Source: an uncultured Phocaeicola sp. (GTDB taxonomy: Bacteria > Bacteroidota > Bacteroidia > Bacteroidales > Bacteroidaceae). Taken from it: a DNA stretch of 64,000 nt. Location of the stretch: NCBI GenBank assembly GCA_944320845.1, contig CALUJA010000005.1:62001-126000 (forward strand). Reading direction: 5' to 3'. The position numbers were made by a program, and so were the translations under genes. The notes beneath the pieces are model-generated. The model did no database searches. It saw only the letters and a list, made by a program, of their open reading frames with translations, and was not told the DNA's origin. Each line of letters begins with the position of its first letter. The first letter of the stretch is position 1. Shown here in pieces: positions 1 to 9,513 of this stretch.

Positions 1-1
1 C

Positions 2-418
2 AACAATCTGGGGTTCTCGCCGGAAGACCGGGTAGAGAACATCCGCCGCATTGCGGAGGTGGGAAGACTGTTTGTTGATACGGGAGTGATAACCCTTGCA
101 GCCTTCATCAGTCCGAACAACGACATCCGTGAGATGGCTGCCGGCATTATAGGCAAGGAGGATTTTATGGAAGTCTATGTCTGTACGCCCATCGAAGAGT
201 GTGAGCGCAGGGATGTGAAAGGGCTGTATGCCAAGGCGCGGCGGGGTGAGATAAAAAATTTTACCGGCATTTCCGCTCCGTTTGAGGAACCGAAACATCC
301 TGCACTTTCGTTGGATACTTCGGTGTTGTCGGTAGAGGAGTGCGTATTCCGTCTGCTGGAACTTGTATTGCCGAGAGTTGTGATAGATAAAGACAGAAAA
401 ACAGAAACTCATATATAA
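2..418 (+). CDS. cysC: Adenylylsulfate kinase, C-terminal part (5' end outside window)
   Basis: APS kinase phosphorylates adenosine 5'-phosphosulfate to PAPS, the sulfate donor for sulfotransferases. The frame is open from base 2, so the gene starts upstream and the P-loop is not visible. What remains matches the second half of Cys[16 protein letters not shown], the [22 protein letters not shown] segment (split here: [13 protein letters not shown] then VKGLYAKAR), and the GISAPFEEP substrate-loop region. The stop lies two bases before the cysD start, so the two are surely co-transcribed. PAPS made here is most likely used by the sulfotransferase three genes downstream. Family assignment is firm; the missing N-terminus is only a window effect. 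Confidence 0.95.
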   Translation, partial: NNLGFSPEDRVENIRRIAEVGRLFVDTGVITLAAFISPNNDIREMAAGIIGKEDFMEVYVCTPIEECERRDVKGLYAKARRGEIKNFTGISAPFEEPKHPALSLDTSVLSVEECVFRLLELVLPRVVIDKDRKTETHI

Positions 419-420
419 AG

Positions 421-1332
421 ATGAAAGAAGAATACAAACTAAGCCATCTGAAGGAACTGGAGGCGGAGTCCATCCATATCATCCGCGAGGTGGCCGCCGA
501 ATTTGAGAATCCAGTCATGCTTTACAGCATCGGGAAGGATTCGTCTGTAATGGTGCGTTTGGCCGAGAAGGCTTTTGCTCCGGGAAAGGTTCCGTTTCCC
601 TTGATGCACATTGATTCGAAATGGAAGTTCAAGGAAATGATACAGTTTCGCGATGAGTATGCGAAGAAATACGGATGGAATCTGATTGTGGAGAGCAATA
701 TGGAGGCGTTTCGTGCCGGAGTAGGCCCGTTTACGCACGGCAGCAAGGTGCACACTGATCTCATGAAGACGCAGGCGCTGCTGCATGCACTCGACAAGTA
801 TAAGTTTGATGCGGCATTTGGCGGAGCACGCCGTGATGAGGAGAAATCGCGTGCCAAGGAGCGCATATTCTCATTCCGCAACGAGTTCCACCAGTGGGAC
901 CCGAAAAACCAGCGTCCGGAGTTGTGGGACATTTATAATGCCCGCATCCGTAAAGGGGAGAGCATCCGTGTATTTCCTTTGAGCAACTGGACGGAGTTGG
1001 ATATTTGGCAGTACATTCGTCTGGAAAATATTCCCATCGTTCCGCTTTATTTTGCCAAGGTGCGTCCGGTCGTGAACATCGATGGACAGCTGATTATGCC
1101 GGATGATGACAGATTGCCGGAAAAATACAAAGACAAGATTGAAATGAAGAAGATACGTTTCCGCACATTGGGTTGCTGGCCGCTTACGGGAGCTGTAGAA
1201 AGCGATGCCGATACGATTGAAAAGATTGTGGAGGAAATGATGACCACCACCAAGAGTGAGCGTACCACACGTGTCATTGACTTTGATCAGGATGCAAGTA
1301 TGGAGCAGAAGAAACGTGAAGGATATTTTTAA
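421..1332 (+). CDS. cysD: Sulfate adenylyltransferase subunit 2
   Basis: CysD is the catalytic subunit of ATP sulfurylase and forms APS from sulfate and ATP together with the GTPase CysN. The 303-residue length is normal. It shows the PP-loop signature SIGKDSSVM near residue 37, and the conserved [15 protein letters not shown] block and the [15 protein letters not shown] block further on. The start is two bases after the cysC stop, and cysN begins 12 bases after its stop. In this context the enzyme probably supplies PAPS for sulfonation rather than only for cysteine synthesis, because no PAPS reductase is seen next to it. Confidence 0.97.
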   Translation: MKEEYKLSHLKELEAESIHIIREVAAEFENPVMLYSIGKDSSVMVRLAEKAFAPGKVPFPLMHIDSKWKFKEMIQFRDEYAKKYGWNLIVESNMEAFRAGVGPFTHGSKVHTDLMKTQALLHALDKYKFDAAFGGARRDEEKSRAKERIFSFRNEFHQWDPKNQRPELWDIYNARIRKGESIRVFPLSNWTELDIWQYIRLENIPIVPLYFAKVRPVVNIDGQLIMPDDDRLPEKYKDKIEMKKIRFRTLGCWPLTGAVESDADTIEKIVEEMMTTTKSERTTRVIDFDQDASMEQKKREGYF

Positions 1333-1343
1333 AGAAACGGTTT

Positions 1344-2849
1344 ATGGAACATTTAGATAAGAACAAATCCGGGAATCCGATGGAGGGTGAGGCCAGAGGG
1401 ACAATGTCCATCGAGGAGTTTCTGAAACAGGATGAGCAGAAAGACTTGCTGCGCTTTCTGACCGCAGGTTCGGTAGACGATGGAAAGTCGACACTTATCG
1501 GGCGTCTGCTTTTCGACAGCAAGAAACTGTATGAAGACCAGTTGGATGCGCTGGAGCGTGACAGCAAGCGTGTGGGAAATGCAGGCGATCACATTGACTA
1601 TGCCCTTCTGCTTGACGGGTTGAAGGCTGAGCGCGAGCAGGGTATCACCATTGATGTGGCTTACCGTTATTTTTCGACAAATAAGCGTAAGTTCATCATT
1701 GCAGATACTCCGGGACATGAACAGTATACACGAAACATGATAACCGGCGGTTCGACTGCAAATTTGGCCGTTATCCTTGTGGATGCCCGCACGGGTGTAA
1801 TCACTCAGACACGCCGCCATACTTATTTGGTGTCGCTGTTGGGGATTAAGCATGTGGTGTTGGCGGTCAACAAGATGGATTTGGTGGACTTTTCAGAGGA
1901 AGTCTTTGACAAGATTGTAGTCGCCTATAAGGAGTTCATCGCTCCGTTGGGCATTCCTGATGTGCAGTGCATCCCGCTGTCTGCTTTAGAGGGAGACAAT
2001 GTGGTTGAGAAGTCAGAACGGACTCCTTGGTATGGAGGCGTTTCACTGTTGGAGTTTCTGGAAACCGTCCATATCGGCAATGACCATAATCTGACCGACT
2101 TCCGTTACCCGGTTCAGTACGTTTTGCGTCCGAATCTTGATTTCCGCGGATTCTGCGGAAAGGTAGCCTCGGGAGTCGTTCATAAAGGAGATGAGGTGGT
2201 GGCTCTTCCTTCCGGCAAGAAGTCGCGCATCAAGAGCATTGTGACTTATGAAGGCGATTTGGACTATGCTTTTCCGCCCATGTCGGTCACCCTGACTTTG
2301 GAAGATGAGATAGATGTGTCGCGCGGAGAGATGCTGGTTCATCCGGACAATATGCCGATGGTAGGGCGCAATTTCGAGGCTATGCTGGTGTGGATGGACG
2401 AAGAGAAGATGGATATGGAAAAATCTTTCTTCCTGAAGCAGACCACCAATACCAGCCGCACACGCATCGATAGTATCAAATATAAGGTAGATATCAATAC
2501 GATGGAGCATCTTTCCGTAGACAACGGACGGTTGGACAAGGAGGATGTGCCCATGACACTGAACCAGATAGCCCGTGTCGTGCTGACCTCTTCCAAGGAG
2601 ATATTTTTTGATTCTTATGCAAAGAACAAGTCGACCGGAGCCTTTATCCTGATAGACCCGATTTCCAACAACACCAGTGCCGTCGGCATGATTATCGACC
2701 GGGTGGAAGACAAGGACATGCATACCACGATGGAGCTGCCCGTTCTGAATCTTCCGAAACTGGGCATTGCTCCAGAGCACTACGAGGCTGTAGAGAAGGC
2801 GGTGAAGGAGCTTGCGCGTCAGGGTATCGCCATAGAGATTAAGAAATGA
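1344..2849 (+). CDS. cysN: Sulfate adenylyltransferase subunit 1 (GTPase)
   Basis: CysN is the GTPase subunit whose GTP hydrolysis drives APS formation by CysD. The 501-residue protein has the P-loop [15 protein letters not shown] (about residues 33-47), the G3 motif DTPGHEQY and the G4 motif NKMD, followed by EF-Tu-like beta-barrel domains. It is not fused to an APS kinase, which agrees with a separate cysC upstream. It is the third gene of the cluster and is followed after 37 bases by the sulfotransferase. Assignment is secure. Confidence 0.97.
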   Translation: MEHLDKNKSGNPMEGEARGTMSIEEFLKQDEQKDLLRFLTAGSVDDGKSTLIGRLLFDSKKLYEDQLDALERDSKRVGNAGDHIDYALLLDGLKAEREQGITIDVAYRYFSTNKRKFIIADTPGHEQYTRNMITGGSTANLAVILVDARTGVITQTRRHTYLVSLLGIKHVVLAVNKMDLVDFSEEVFDKIVVAYKEFIAPLGIPDVQCIPLSALEGDNVVEKSERTPWYGGVSLLEFLETVHIGNDHNLTDFRYPVQYVLRPNLDFRGFCGKVASGVVHKGDEVVALPSGKKSRIKSIVTYEGDLDYAFPPMSVTLTLEDEIDVSRGEMLVHPDNMPMVGRNFEAMLVWMDEEKMDMEKSFFLKQTTNTSRTRIDSIKYKVDINTMEHLSVDNGRLDKEDVPMTLNQIARVVLTSSKEIFFDSYAKNKSTGAFILIDPISNNTSAVGMIIDRVEDKDMHTTMELPVLNLPKLGIAPEHYEAVEKAVKELARQGIAIEIKK

Positions 2850-2886
2850 ACACCGATATTTTTCAATTAACAAATCAGATTATCAG

Positions 2887-3993
2887 ATGGGACTGCTTGA
2901 ATTTAACAAACTGCCGATAAATACATTGGTAGGAGCGGACTGGAAAACTTTTAATCAGATAACGGAAGGGCGGACGATTGACTCTGCATACAAAGGTAAA
3001 TACCGTTTGACGAAGGCTGTATGTAGGCTGCTTTCCACGCTGAAACCGCTGCAAGACAAGCGTTATGACCGACTGCTGGCAGACAAGCCGCTGGAGCATG
3101 ACCCGGTATTCATTCTGGGGCACTGGCGTAGCGGCACGACTTTCATGCACAATGTCTTTTCGTGTGATACGCATTTCGGCTATAATACCACTTATCAGAC
3201 TGTTTTTCCGCATCTGATGATGTGGGGACAGCCGTTCTTCAAGAAGAACATGAGTTGGCTGATGCCCGATAAACGTCCTACGGACAATATGGAGCTGGCG
3301 GTCGACCTTCCGCAGGAAGAGGAGTTTGCTTTGGCAAACATGATGCCCTATACCTATTATAATTTCTGGTTCTTGCCGAAGTATATGCAGGAATATGCCG
3401 ACAAGTATCTTTTGTTCGATGACATACCAGCAAAAGAACTGAAGGTATTTGAAGAAACTTTTGTCAAGCTGATAAAGATTTCGCTTTGGAATACGAAAGG
3501 GTCGCAGTTCCTGAGCAAGAACCCGCCGCATACGGGGCGTGTAAAGGAATTGGTGAAGATGTTTCCGAATGCCAAGTTCATATACCTGATGCGCAATCCC
3601 TATACGGTGTTTGAGTCGACCCGCAGTTTCTTCACCAATACCATTCGGCCGCTGAAGCTTCAGGACATCAGTGATGAAGAGCTGCAGGCAAATATCTTGT
3701 CCGTATACGCGAAGCTGTATCATAAGTATGAAGCCGACAAGCATTTCATTCCGGAAGGTAACTTGGTAGAGGTGAAGTTTGAGGACTATGAGAAGAACGC
3801 GTTTGACCTGACTCAGGAGATTTATCAGAAGCTCTCTATTCCCGGTTTTGAAGAAGCCCGTCCGGCTATCAAGGCTTATGTTGACAAGAAAAAGGGATAT
3901 AAGAAAAATAAATATCAGTATAAGTCGGAAACCGTAAAGCTTGTGGAAGAGCACTGGGCTTTTGCGCTCGAACAGTGGAACTACAGCTTGTAA
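2887..3993 (+). CDS. PAPS-dependent sulfotransferase (steroid/sterol sulfotransferase-like)
   Basis: A 368-residue cytosolic sulfotransferase without signal peptide. The 5'-phosphosulfate-binding loop GHWRSGTT lies at residues 78-85 and the 3'-phosphate-binding motif RNPYTVFEST at 236-245, both typical of the Sulfotransfer_3 family. It closes the cysC-cysD-cysN cluster, so the operon makes PAPS and the enzyme that spends it. Established knowledge: in B. thetaiotaomicron the gene in this same arrangement (BT0416) sulfonates cholesterol and other steroids. Inference: this protein is its ortholog or a close relative; the acceptor cannot be read from sequence. A bidirectional terminator follows. 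Confidence 0.85.
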   Translation: MGLLEFNKLPINTLVGADWKTFNQITEGRTIDSAYKGKYRLTKAVCRLLSTLKPLQDKRYDRLLADKPLEHDPVFILGHWRSGTTFMHNVFSCDTHFGYNTTYQTVFPHLMMWGQPFFKKNMSWLMPDKRPTDNMELAVDLPQEEEFALANMMPYTYYNFWFLPKYMQEYADKYLLFDDIPAKELKVFEETFVKLIKISLWNTKGSQFLSKNPPHTGRVKELVKMFPNAKFIYLMRNPYTVFESTRSFFTNTIRPLKLQDISDEELQANILSVYAKLYHKYEADKHFIPEGNLVEVKFEDYEKNAFDLTQEIYQKLSIPGFEEARPAIKAYVDKKKGYKKNKYQYKSETVKLVEEHWAFALEQWNYSL

Positions 3994-4013
3994 TGGAGCT
4001 GATTGTACAAGGG

Positions 4014-4068
4014 TCGCTTCACGGCGGAATGATTTTCAAGGTCTTTCTGCCGTGAAGCGAATTTTTTT
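4014..4068. terminator. Bidirectional terminator between sulfotransferase and glmS
   Basis: The 12-base arm TCGCTTCACGGC (4014-4025) pairs with GCCGTGAAGCGA (4049-4060), and a T-run follows at 4062-4068. It sits between convergent genes and can end the sulfation operon, and perhaps glmS from the other side. Confidence 0.8.
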
Positions 4069-4072
4069 GTTG

Positions 4073-5911
4073 TTATTCTACGGTGACAGACTTGGCCAGG
4101 TTGCGCGGTTTGTCTACATCCATGCCCCTGCATACGGCAATGTGGTAGGCCAACAGTTGCAGAGGGATGGAGGCGACGAGCGGTAACAGGCATTCCGCTG
4201 TCGGGGGCAGTGAAATGCTGTAGTCGGCCATCCGGCTTACCACGGTGTCTCCTTCCGTCACCAGGGTCACGATGCGTCCTCCCCGTGCTTTTATCTCTTC
4301 GATATTGCTTAGCACCTTTTCGTAGAGAGCAGTTCTAGGTGCGATGACCACTACGGGCATCTCCTTGTCTATGAGTGCGATGGGGCCGTGTTTCATCTCG
4401 GCTGCCGGATAGCCTTCGGCATGGATGTAGGAAATTTCTTTCAGTTTCAGCGCGCCTTCCAAGGCTACGGGATAGGCGTATCCCCTGCCTAAATAGATGA
4501 AGTTGCGTGCATAGGTAAATGTTCGGGCCAGTATGGCGATGCGTGTGTCCTCCTTGAGTACCGTCTGCATGCTGCGGGGGATATTTTCCAGTTGCCTTAC
4601 GGTATCGTGGTAATCTTTTTCGGTCATTGTTCCTTTCTCCTTTGCCAGAGCGAGGGCGAGCAGAGTCAGCACGGTCACTTGTCCGGTAAAGGCTTTGGTT
4701 GAAGCCACTCCGATTTCCGGCCCTACGTGTATGTATGAACCGGTATGGGTGGCTCGTGCGATGGATGACCCAACGGTGTTGCAGATGCCATATACGAAGG
4801 CTCCGCGCTCCTTGGCCAGTTCTACGGCGGCCAGTGTGTCGGCCGTCTCTCCGCTTTGCGAGAGCGCTATGACCACATCATCGGGCGTGATTACTGGATT
4901 GCGGTAACGGAATTCGGATGCGTATTCTACTTCCACAGGAGTGCGGCAGAAGTTTTCTATCAGCTGCTTGCCGATTAGTCCGGCGTGCCACGAAGTACCG
5001 CAGGCTACGATGACAAACCGGTGTGCGGCGGCAAGCCGTTCGCGATACATGTTTACGGCCGAAAGGGTGACTTCTCCCTGGCAGATGCGTCCACGCATGC
5101 AGTCGGCCATGCAACTGGGCTGCTCGTATATTTCCTTGAGCATGAAGTGTGGGTATTCCCCTTTTTCAAGCCGTCCCATGTCGGTGGCGATGGCCTGTGC
5201 CTTGTGCGTACATTCCACGTTGTCGAGGTCTGTGATTTTCAGCGGTTCTCCCACTTGCAGCACGGCAGTCTCGCCGTCTTCCAGATAGATTGCCTGGTTG
5301 GTGTATGCGGCTATGGCGGTGGCATCTGAGGCAAGAAAATATTCGTCTTGTCCGATACCGATTACGAGAGGGCTGCTTCGTCGGGCGGCCACAATCTGGT
5401 CGGGACGGTTGCGGTCTGTTACGGCGATGGCGTATGCTCCCACTACTTCTTTCAGTGCGAGCTGTACAGCGGGCAGCAGTTCCATGTCTCCGGCTTGTTG
5501 GATATATCTGATGAGCTGCACGAGCACTTCCGTGTCCGTGTCGCTGCGGAAGGTGCAGCCCTTTTTCTTGAGCCGTTCTTTCAGCGGCGCGTAGTTTTCG
5601 ATGATTCCGTTATGCACAAGTGCAATTCGTCCGTCTTGTGAGCAGTGCGGATGGGCGTTTGCCGCAGTCGGTTTCCCATGTGTGGCCCATCGGGTGTGTG
5701 CTATCCCCACGCAGCCAGACAAGTCCTTTCCTTCAGCTTCTCTTTCCAGGTCAGCCACCCGGCCTACGGCCTTGTATACGTTCATTTGTCCGTTGTCTTT
5801 AGTCAACGCCACTCCCGCACTATCATATCCTCTGTATTCCAACCGCTTCAGCCCTTCAATCAGAATAGGCCAGGCTTTTCTTTTTCCGATGTAACCAACT
5901 ATTCCGCACAT
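4073..5911 (-). CDS. glmS: Glutamine--fructose-6-phosphate aminotransferase (isomerizing)
   Basis: GlmS makes glucosamine-6-phosphate from fructose-6-phosphate and glutamine, the first step towards UDP-GlcNAc for peptidoglycan and LPS. The 612-residue protein begins MCGIVGYIG, with Cys2 as the N-terminal amidotransferase nucleophile once Met is removed. It has two SIS isomerase domains (for example SQSGETADTLAAVELAKERG) and ends KSVTVE, the canonical C-terminus. No glmS ribozyme-like leader is expected in this phylum and none was identified in the 5' region. It is monocistronic and convergent with the sulfotransferase. Confidence 0.98.
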   Translation of the reverse strand: MCGIVGYIGKRKAWPILIEGLKRLEYRGYDSAGVALTKDNGQMNVYKAVGRVADLEREAEGKDLSGCVGIAHTRWATHGKPTAANAHPHCSQDGRIALVHNGIIENYAPLKERLKKKGCTFRSDTDTEVLVQLIRYIQQAGDMELLPAVQLALKEVVGAYAIAVTDRNRPDQIVAARRSSPLVIGIGQDEYFLASDATAIAAYTNQAIYLEDGETAVLQVGEPLKITDLDNVECTHKAQAIATDMGRLEKGEYPHFMLKEIYEQPSCMADCMRGRICQGEVTLSAVNMYRERLAAAHRFVIVACGTSWHAGLIGKQLIENFCRTPVEVEYASEFRYRNPVITPDDVVIALSQSGETADTLAAVELAKERGAFVYGICNTVGSSIARATHTGSYIHVGPEIGVASTKAFTGQVTVLTLLALALAKEKGTMTEKDYHDTVRQLENIPRSMQTVLKEDTRIAILARTFTYARNFIYLGRGYAYPVALEGALKLKEISYIHAEGYPAAEMKHGPIALIDKEMPVVVIAPRTALYEKVLSNIEEIKARGGRIVTLVTEGDTVVSRMADYSISLPPTAECLLPLVASIPLQLLAYHIAVCRGMDVDKPRNLAKSVTVE

Positions 5912-6080
5912 GTTCTTTTTGATTTAAAATGTTTGAATCGTTATCTTTTTGTTGATTTATTAATATGTGTTGTGATATTTTGTTCGTGTGAAGTTGTTTT
6001 TATGTGATAAAAAGGTTTCTTTTTCCGAACGCAAAGTTAATTCTTTTCTGAAAATAATGGTTTAAATGAGCGGATTTTTG

Positions 6081-6088
6081 TATCTTTA
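6081..6088 (+). promoter_or_regulatory. Possible -7 box upstream of superoxide dismutase
   Basis: TATCTTTA differs from the Bacteroides -7 consensus TAnnTTTG only at the last base. It lies 85 bases before the chosen sod start, in the 261-bp AT-rich region between glmS and sod. No convincing -33 box is placed. Confidence 0.35.
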
Positions 6089-6172
6089 AAGAAATTACAA
6101 CTGAATCGGGAACCTTTGCAGGCCTTTGGGTGTTTTATAGATATGGATATTAACCTTTTAAATCATACGATT

Positions 6173-6754
6173 ATGTTACATGAAATGCCGACGCTTCCTT
6201 ATGACATGGAGGCACTTGCTCCGGCTATGAGCAAAGAAACATTAGAGTACCATTACGGGAAACACCTGCAGACTTACATCAATAATCTGAACAGGCTGAT
6301 TGTTGATACGCCTTTTGAAGGCATGTCGTTGGAGGAAATCGTCCGGCAGGCTGAAGGCGGAATTTTCAACAATGCCGCCCAGACATGGAATCACACCTTT
6401 TTCTTCCAGGGGCTTGCTCCTGACCAACCGCCGGTTTCCGAGCGTCTGGCGGAAGTTTTGGGCCGGGATTTCGGTTCGGTGGAAGCGTTTAAGGAAAAAT
6501 TCACTCAGGCGGCGGTCGGACTGTTCGGCTCCGGATGGGTTTGGCTGGTGGCAGACGAAAAAGGATTCCTCTCTGTAGACAGTGAGCAGAATGCCGGAAA
6601 TCCGATGAGGAAGGGACTGAAGCCTCTTTTGACCATCGATGTGTGGGAACATGCCTATTACATTGATTATCGCAACCGCCGTGCCGGCTTTGTGGAAGCT
6701 TTCTGGAAATTGGTAGATTGGGGTAAGGTAGATGAAAATCTGTTTGGCCGGTAA
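6173..6754 (+). CDS. sodB: Superoxide dismutase, Fe/Mn family
   Basis: The enzyme dismutates superoxide in the cytoplasm. From the ATG at 6173 the product is 193 residues and begins MLHEMPTLPYDMEALAP, the normal N-terminus. An upstream in-frame start at 6116 would add 19 unlike residues. Metal ligands fall in YHYGKHLQ (His27), TWNHTFFF, and DVWEHAYYIDY (Asp and His). The QTWNHTFFFQGL and DVWEHAYY segments are classic for this family. Whether it uses iron, manganese or both cannot be read here; the B. fragilis homologue is cambialistic. A strong hairpin follows. Confidence 0.95.
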   Translation: MLHEMPTLPYDMEALAPAMSKETLEYHYGKHLQTYINNLNRLIVDTPFEGMSLEEIVRQAEGGIFNNAAQTWNHTFFFQGLAPDQPPVSERLAEVLGRDFGSVEAFKEKFTQAAVGLFGSGWVWLVADEKGFLSVDSEQNAGNPMRKGLKPLLTIDVWEHAYYIDYRNRRAGFVEAFWKLVDWGKVDENLFGR

Positions 6755-6771
6755 TCTTTTTCTGATAACGG

Positions 6772-6807
6772 GCGCGGGGTCATGACGATGAAGTCATGAC
6801 CCCGCGC
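6772..6807. terminator. Perfect 15-bp hairpin terminator between sod and lgt
   Basis: GCGCGGGGTCATGAC (6772-6786) and its exact reverse complement (6793-6807) enclose a 6-base loop. It lies between convergent genes. There is no long T-run on the plus side, so strength is uncertain. Confidence 0.65.
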
Positions 6808-6827
6808 TGTATTGTGAAGGGTAGGTC

Positions 6828-7655
6828 TTAAAAGGCCTCCTTGCGCGTGCGGCAGGTGGCAATCAGATAAATACCCAAAAGAATCAGGGGAATGCTTAGC
6901 CATTGTCCGATGTTGATGGTCATCCCGATTTCTTCGGACACTTGTGGATTTTTCATGAACTCCAGCCCGAAGCGTGCCCCGAAGAAAATGAGCAGAGACA
7001 CTCCCGTAATCAGTCCGATATGCCGCTGCAGACGGTATTTGTGATACATCACCCACGATACGATGAGGGCAATCAGGCAGTATAGCATTTCATAAATCTG
7101 CGTGGGATGGCAGGGAAGAGCCGCTCCGTTCTGGTTATACAGTTCTTGCCATTCGCGCGAGCGTACGAACTCGAAGCCCCAAGGCAGAGAGGTGGGATAG
7201 CCGAATATTTCCGAGTTCATGAGATTCCCGAAACGGATGCACATGCAGACTACGGCTACGGCGGGTATCATTCGGTCGAACAGCCACCATACGCTTTTCT
7301 TGGTGACGGTTTTCGAATACCATACAAGGGCCAGTATCAGGGCAAATACTCCCCCGTGGCTGGCCAGTCCGCCTTTCCAGATTTTCAGAATTTCGGCAGG
7401 GTGGGCACCATAGTAGTCCCATTCATAAAACAGGCAGTGTCCCAACCGCGCGCCTATCACGCTGCTGACAATACAATAGATGAACAGCTTGTCGGCCCAA
7501 CTGTCCGGATAGCCTTCTTTTTTAAACAGACGGGATACCATTTCATAGGCCAGGATGAAGCCTATGCCCCACATCAGTCCGTACCAACGGATTTCGACCG
7601 ACCCCAGATGTACCAGTACGGGGTCTACATTCCACACGATGCTTGCTAATGCCAT
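6828..7655 (-). CDS. lgt: Prolipoprotein diacylglyceryl transferase
   Basis: Lgt is an inner-membrane enzyme that transfers diacylglycerol from phosphatidylglycerol to the lipobox cysteine of prolipoproteins. The 275-residue protein has about seven hydrophobic segments, the conserved arginine region SSVIGARLGHCLFYEW, and GGLASHGGVFALI. It also has HPTQIYE and GLEFMKNPQ. It starts 4 bases after the carbonic anhydrase stop, so the two form an operon. Several lipoproteins in this window (SusD, a flavodoxin, an esterase) would be its substrates. Confidence 0.96.
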   Translation of the reverse strand: MALASIVWNVDPVLVHLGSVEIRWYGLMWGIGFILAYEMVSRLFKKEGYPDSWADKLFIYCIVSSVIGARLGHCLFYEWDYYGAHPAEILKIWKGGLASHGGVFALILALVWYSKTVTKKSVWWLFDRMIPAVAVVCMCIRFGNLMNSEIFGYPTSLPWGFEFVRSREWQELYNQNGAALPCHPTQIYEMLYCLIALIVSWVMYHKYRLQRHIGLITGVSLLIFFGARFGLEFMKNPQVSEEIGMTINIGQWLSIPLILLGIYLIATCRTRKEAF

Positions 7656-7659
7656 ACGG

Positions 7660-8223
7660 TTATTTGTCTGAATGTTCTTCTTTTTCTATTTCTGTCAACG
7701 CCCCGGTTGTCGAATCGATGATGAATCCTCTCACCTCGATGTCGTGAGGCATCAGGGGATGATGCTCTACGATATGCACGCTTTGGCGTACGGAGGCTTC
7801 TCCGTCGTCGAATCCGCTCAGCCAGTAGTGCAGGTTTATGCCGCAATACTCCATCATGTCGATGTGGTCTTGCGAAACGCCCCTTTCGCGCATGTGGCGC
7901 AGCATGGTCTGGCTGTCCATGTGCTGTGCGCCGCAGTCGGAGTGCCCGATAATCATGATTTCCTGCACGCCCAGTTCATATACGGCCACCAGCAGGCTGC
8001 GCATGGCGCTTCCGTACGGGTGTGTGATGACCCCTCCGGCATTCTTTATCATCTTGACGTCTCCGTTCTTTATGCCCAGTGCGGCGGGAAGCAGTTCGGT
8101 GAGCCGGGTGTCCATGCAGGTGACAATGGCTATTTTCTTGTCGGGATATTTGCCCGTGATATACCTTTCGTATCCTTTTTGGGCAACAAACGAGCGGTTA
8201 AACTCCAGTAATTCGTCTATCAT
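7660..8223 (-). CDS. Beta-class carbonic anhydrase
   Basis: Interconverts CO2 and bicarbonate in the cytoplasm with a zinc centre. The 187-residue protein has the conserved CMDTRL motif (Cys36, Asp38, Arg40) and HSDCGA (His94, Cys97), giving the Cys-His-Cys zinc ligands of the beta class. Its short length fits the YtiB-like branch rather than the longer CynT/Can type. It is the first gene of a two-gene leftward operon with lgt, and its promoter is divergent from that of the formyltransferase gene. Confidence 0.93.
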   Translation of the reverse strand: MIDELLEFNRSFVAQKGYERYITGKYPDKKIAIVTCMDTRLTELLPAALGIKNGDVKMIKNAGGVITHPYGSAMRSLLVAVYELGVQEIMIIGHSDCGAQHMDSQTMLRHMRERGVSQDHIDMMEYCGINLHYWLSGFDDGEASVRQSVHIVEHHPLMPHDIEVRGFIIDSTTGALTEIEKEEHSDK

Positions 8224-8251
8224 GTCGGTTTATGGTTTGATATTGACAAGA

Positions 8252-8259
8252 CAAAAGTA
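8252..8259 (-). promoter_or_regulatory. -7 box for the carbonic anhydrase-lgt operon
   Basis: On the minus strand this reads TACTTTTG, a full match to TAnnTTTG, 29 bases upstream of the carbonic anhydrase start. It is divergent from the plus-strand box at 8281. Confidence 0.6.
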
Positions 8260-8280
8260 GTATTTTCAATTTAAATATCG

Positions 8281-8288
8281 TATTTTTG
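8281..8288 (+). promoter_or_regulatory. -7 box for the AICAR formyltransferase gene
   Basis: TATTTTTG fully matches the Bacteroides -7 consensus and lies 24 bases before the start codon, giving a short leader. Confidence 0.6.
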
Positions 8289-8312
8289 TAGACAAAATAA
8301 ATTGAGTGCATT

Positions 8313-9491
8313 ATGGCAAAAGAATTGGAATTAAAGTACGGCTGTAATCCTAACCAGAAGCCGGCCCGCATCTTCATGCAGGAAGGAGAGTTGCCCATCG
8401 AGGTATTGAACGGACGTCCGGGATACATCAATTTTCTGGATGCCTTGAACGGATGGCAGTTGGTGAAAGAACTGAAAGAAGCTACCGGCATGCCTGCCGC
8501 CACTTCATTCAAGCATGTAAGTCCGGCGGGAGCCGCCATCGGTCTGGAACTGGACGAAACCATGAAGCGTATTTATTTTGTCGACGGACTGTCTTTGTCT
8601 CCGCTTGCGAACGCCTATGTCCGTGCCCGCGGGGCGGACAGAATGTCGTCGTATGGCGACTTCATCGCGCTGAGTGATGTATGTGATGAGGCTACCGCAC
8701 GCTTCATCAACCGCGAAGTGTCTGACGGAGTGATTGCTCCGGGATATACCGACGAGGCTCTGGCCATCTTGAAAAACAAGCGGAAGGGTACGTATAACGT
8801 GATAAAGATTAATCCGGACTACCGTCCGAACCCTATCGAACACAAGGATGTATTCGGTGTAACGTTTGAGCAGGGGCGTAACGAAATCAAGCTGAACGGG
8901 CCGGAGCTGTTCGCCAATATACCCACGAAAAACAAATGCTTCCCAGACGAGGCCAAGCGTGACCTGATGATTGCGCTTATCACCCTGAAATATACCCAGT
9001 CGAACTCCGTCTGCTATGTGAAGGACGGGCAGGCCATCGGCATCGGGGCAGGGCAGCAGAGCCGTATCCACTGTACGCGCCTGGCCGGAAACAAGGCCGA
9101 CATCTGGTATCTGCGGCAGCATCCGAAGGTTTTGAACCTGCCGTGGGTGGATAAGATTCGTCGGGCGGACCGCGACAATACCATTGATATTTATATAAGT
9201 GAAGACCATGACGATGTGCTGGCCGAAGGCGTATGGCAGCAGTTCTTTACCGAAAGGCCGGAAGTGCTGACCCGCGAGGAGAAGCGGGCGTGGCTCGACA
9301 CCCAGAAGGGCGTGTCATTGGGCTCGGATGCCTTCTTCCCGTTCGGCGACAATATAGAGCGGGCGCACAAGAGCGGGGTGGAATACATCGCCCAGGCCGG
9401 AGGCTCTGTCCGCGATGACCATGTGATAGAGACCTGCGACAAGTATGGAATAGCCATGGCGTTTACAGGCATCCGCCTGTTCCACCATTGA
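8313..9491 (+). CDS. Stand-alone AICAR formyltransferase (PurH-type, no cyclohydrolase domain)
   Basis: The 392-residue protein matches the AICAR transformylase half of PurH: YGCNPNQKPARIF at the N-terminus, SFKHVSPAGAAIGL, LKYTQSNSVCYVKDGQAIGIGAGQQSRI (split: LKYTQSNSVCYV, then GQAIGIGAGQQSR), and QAGGSVRDDHVIETCDKYGIAMAFTG (split: QAGGSVRDDHV, CDKYGIAM). These carry the Lys-His and Asn-Ser formyl-transfer residues. The IMP cyclohydrolase domain that precedes it in bifunctional PurH is absent, and the start matches the normal N-terminus of this single-domain form. It probably acts in de novo purine synthesis or recycles AICAR. Its own promoter and terminator make it monocistronic. Confidence 0.9.
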   Translation: MAKELELKYGCNPNQKPARIFMQEGELPIEVLNGRPGYINFLDALNGWQLVKELKEATGMPAATSFKHVSPAGAAIGLELDETMKRIYFVDGLSLSPLANAYVRARGADRMSSYGDFIALSDVCDEATARFINREVSDGVIAPGYTDEALAILKNKRKGTYNVIKINPDYRPNPIEHKDVFGVTFEQGRNEIKLNGPELFANIPTKNKCFPDEAKRDLMIALITLKYTQSNSVCYVKDGQAIGIGAGQQSRIHCTRLAGNKADIWYLRQHPKVLNLPWVDKIRRADRDNTIDIYISEDHDDVLAEGVWQQFFTERPEVLTREEKRAWLDTQKGVSLGSDAFFPFGDNIERAHKSGVEYIAQAGGSVRDDHVIETCDKYGIAMAFTGIRLFHH

Positions 9492-9513
9492 TAAGAGGAC
9501 TTGAAGGTATCTT

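Noticed and set aside
5850-6080. Possible glmS ribozyme leader
   Set aside because: The glmS riboswitch-ribozyme is a Firmicutes feature and no matching core was recognised upstream of this glmS.
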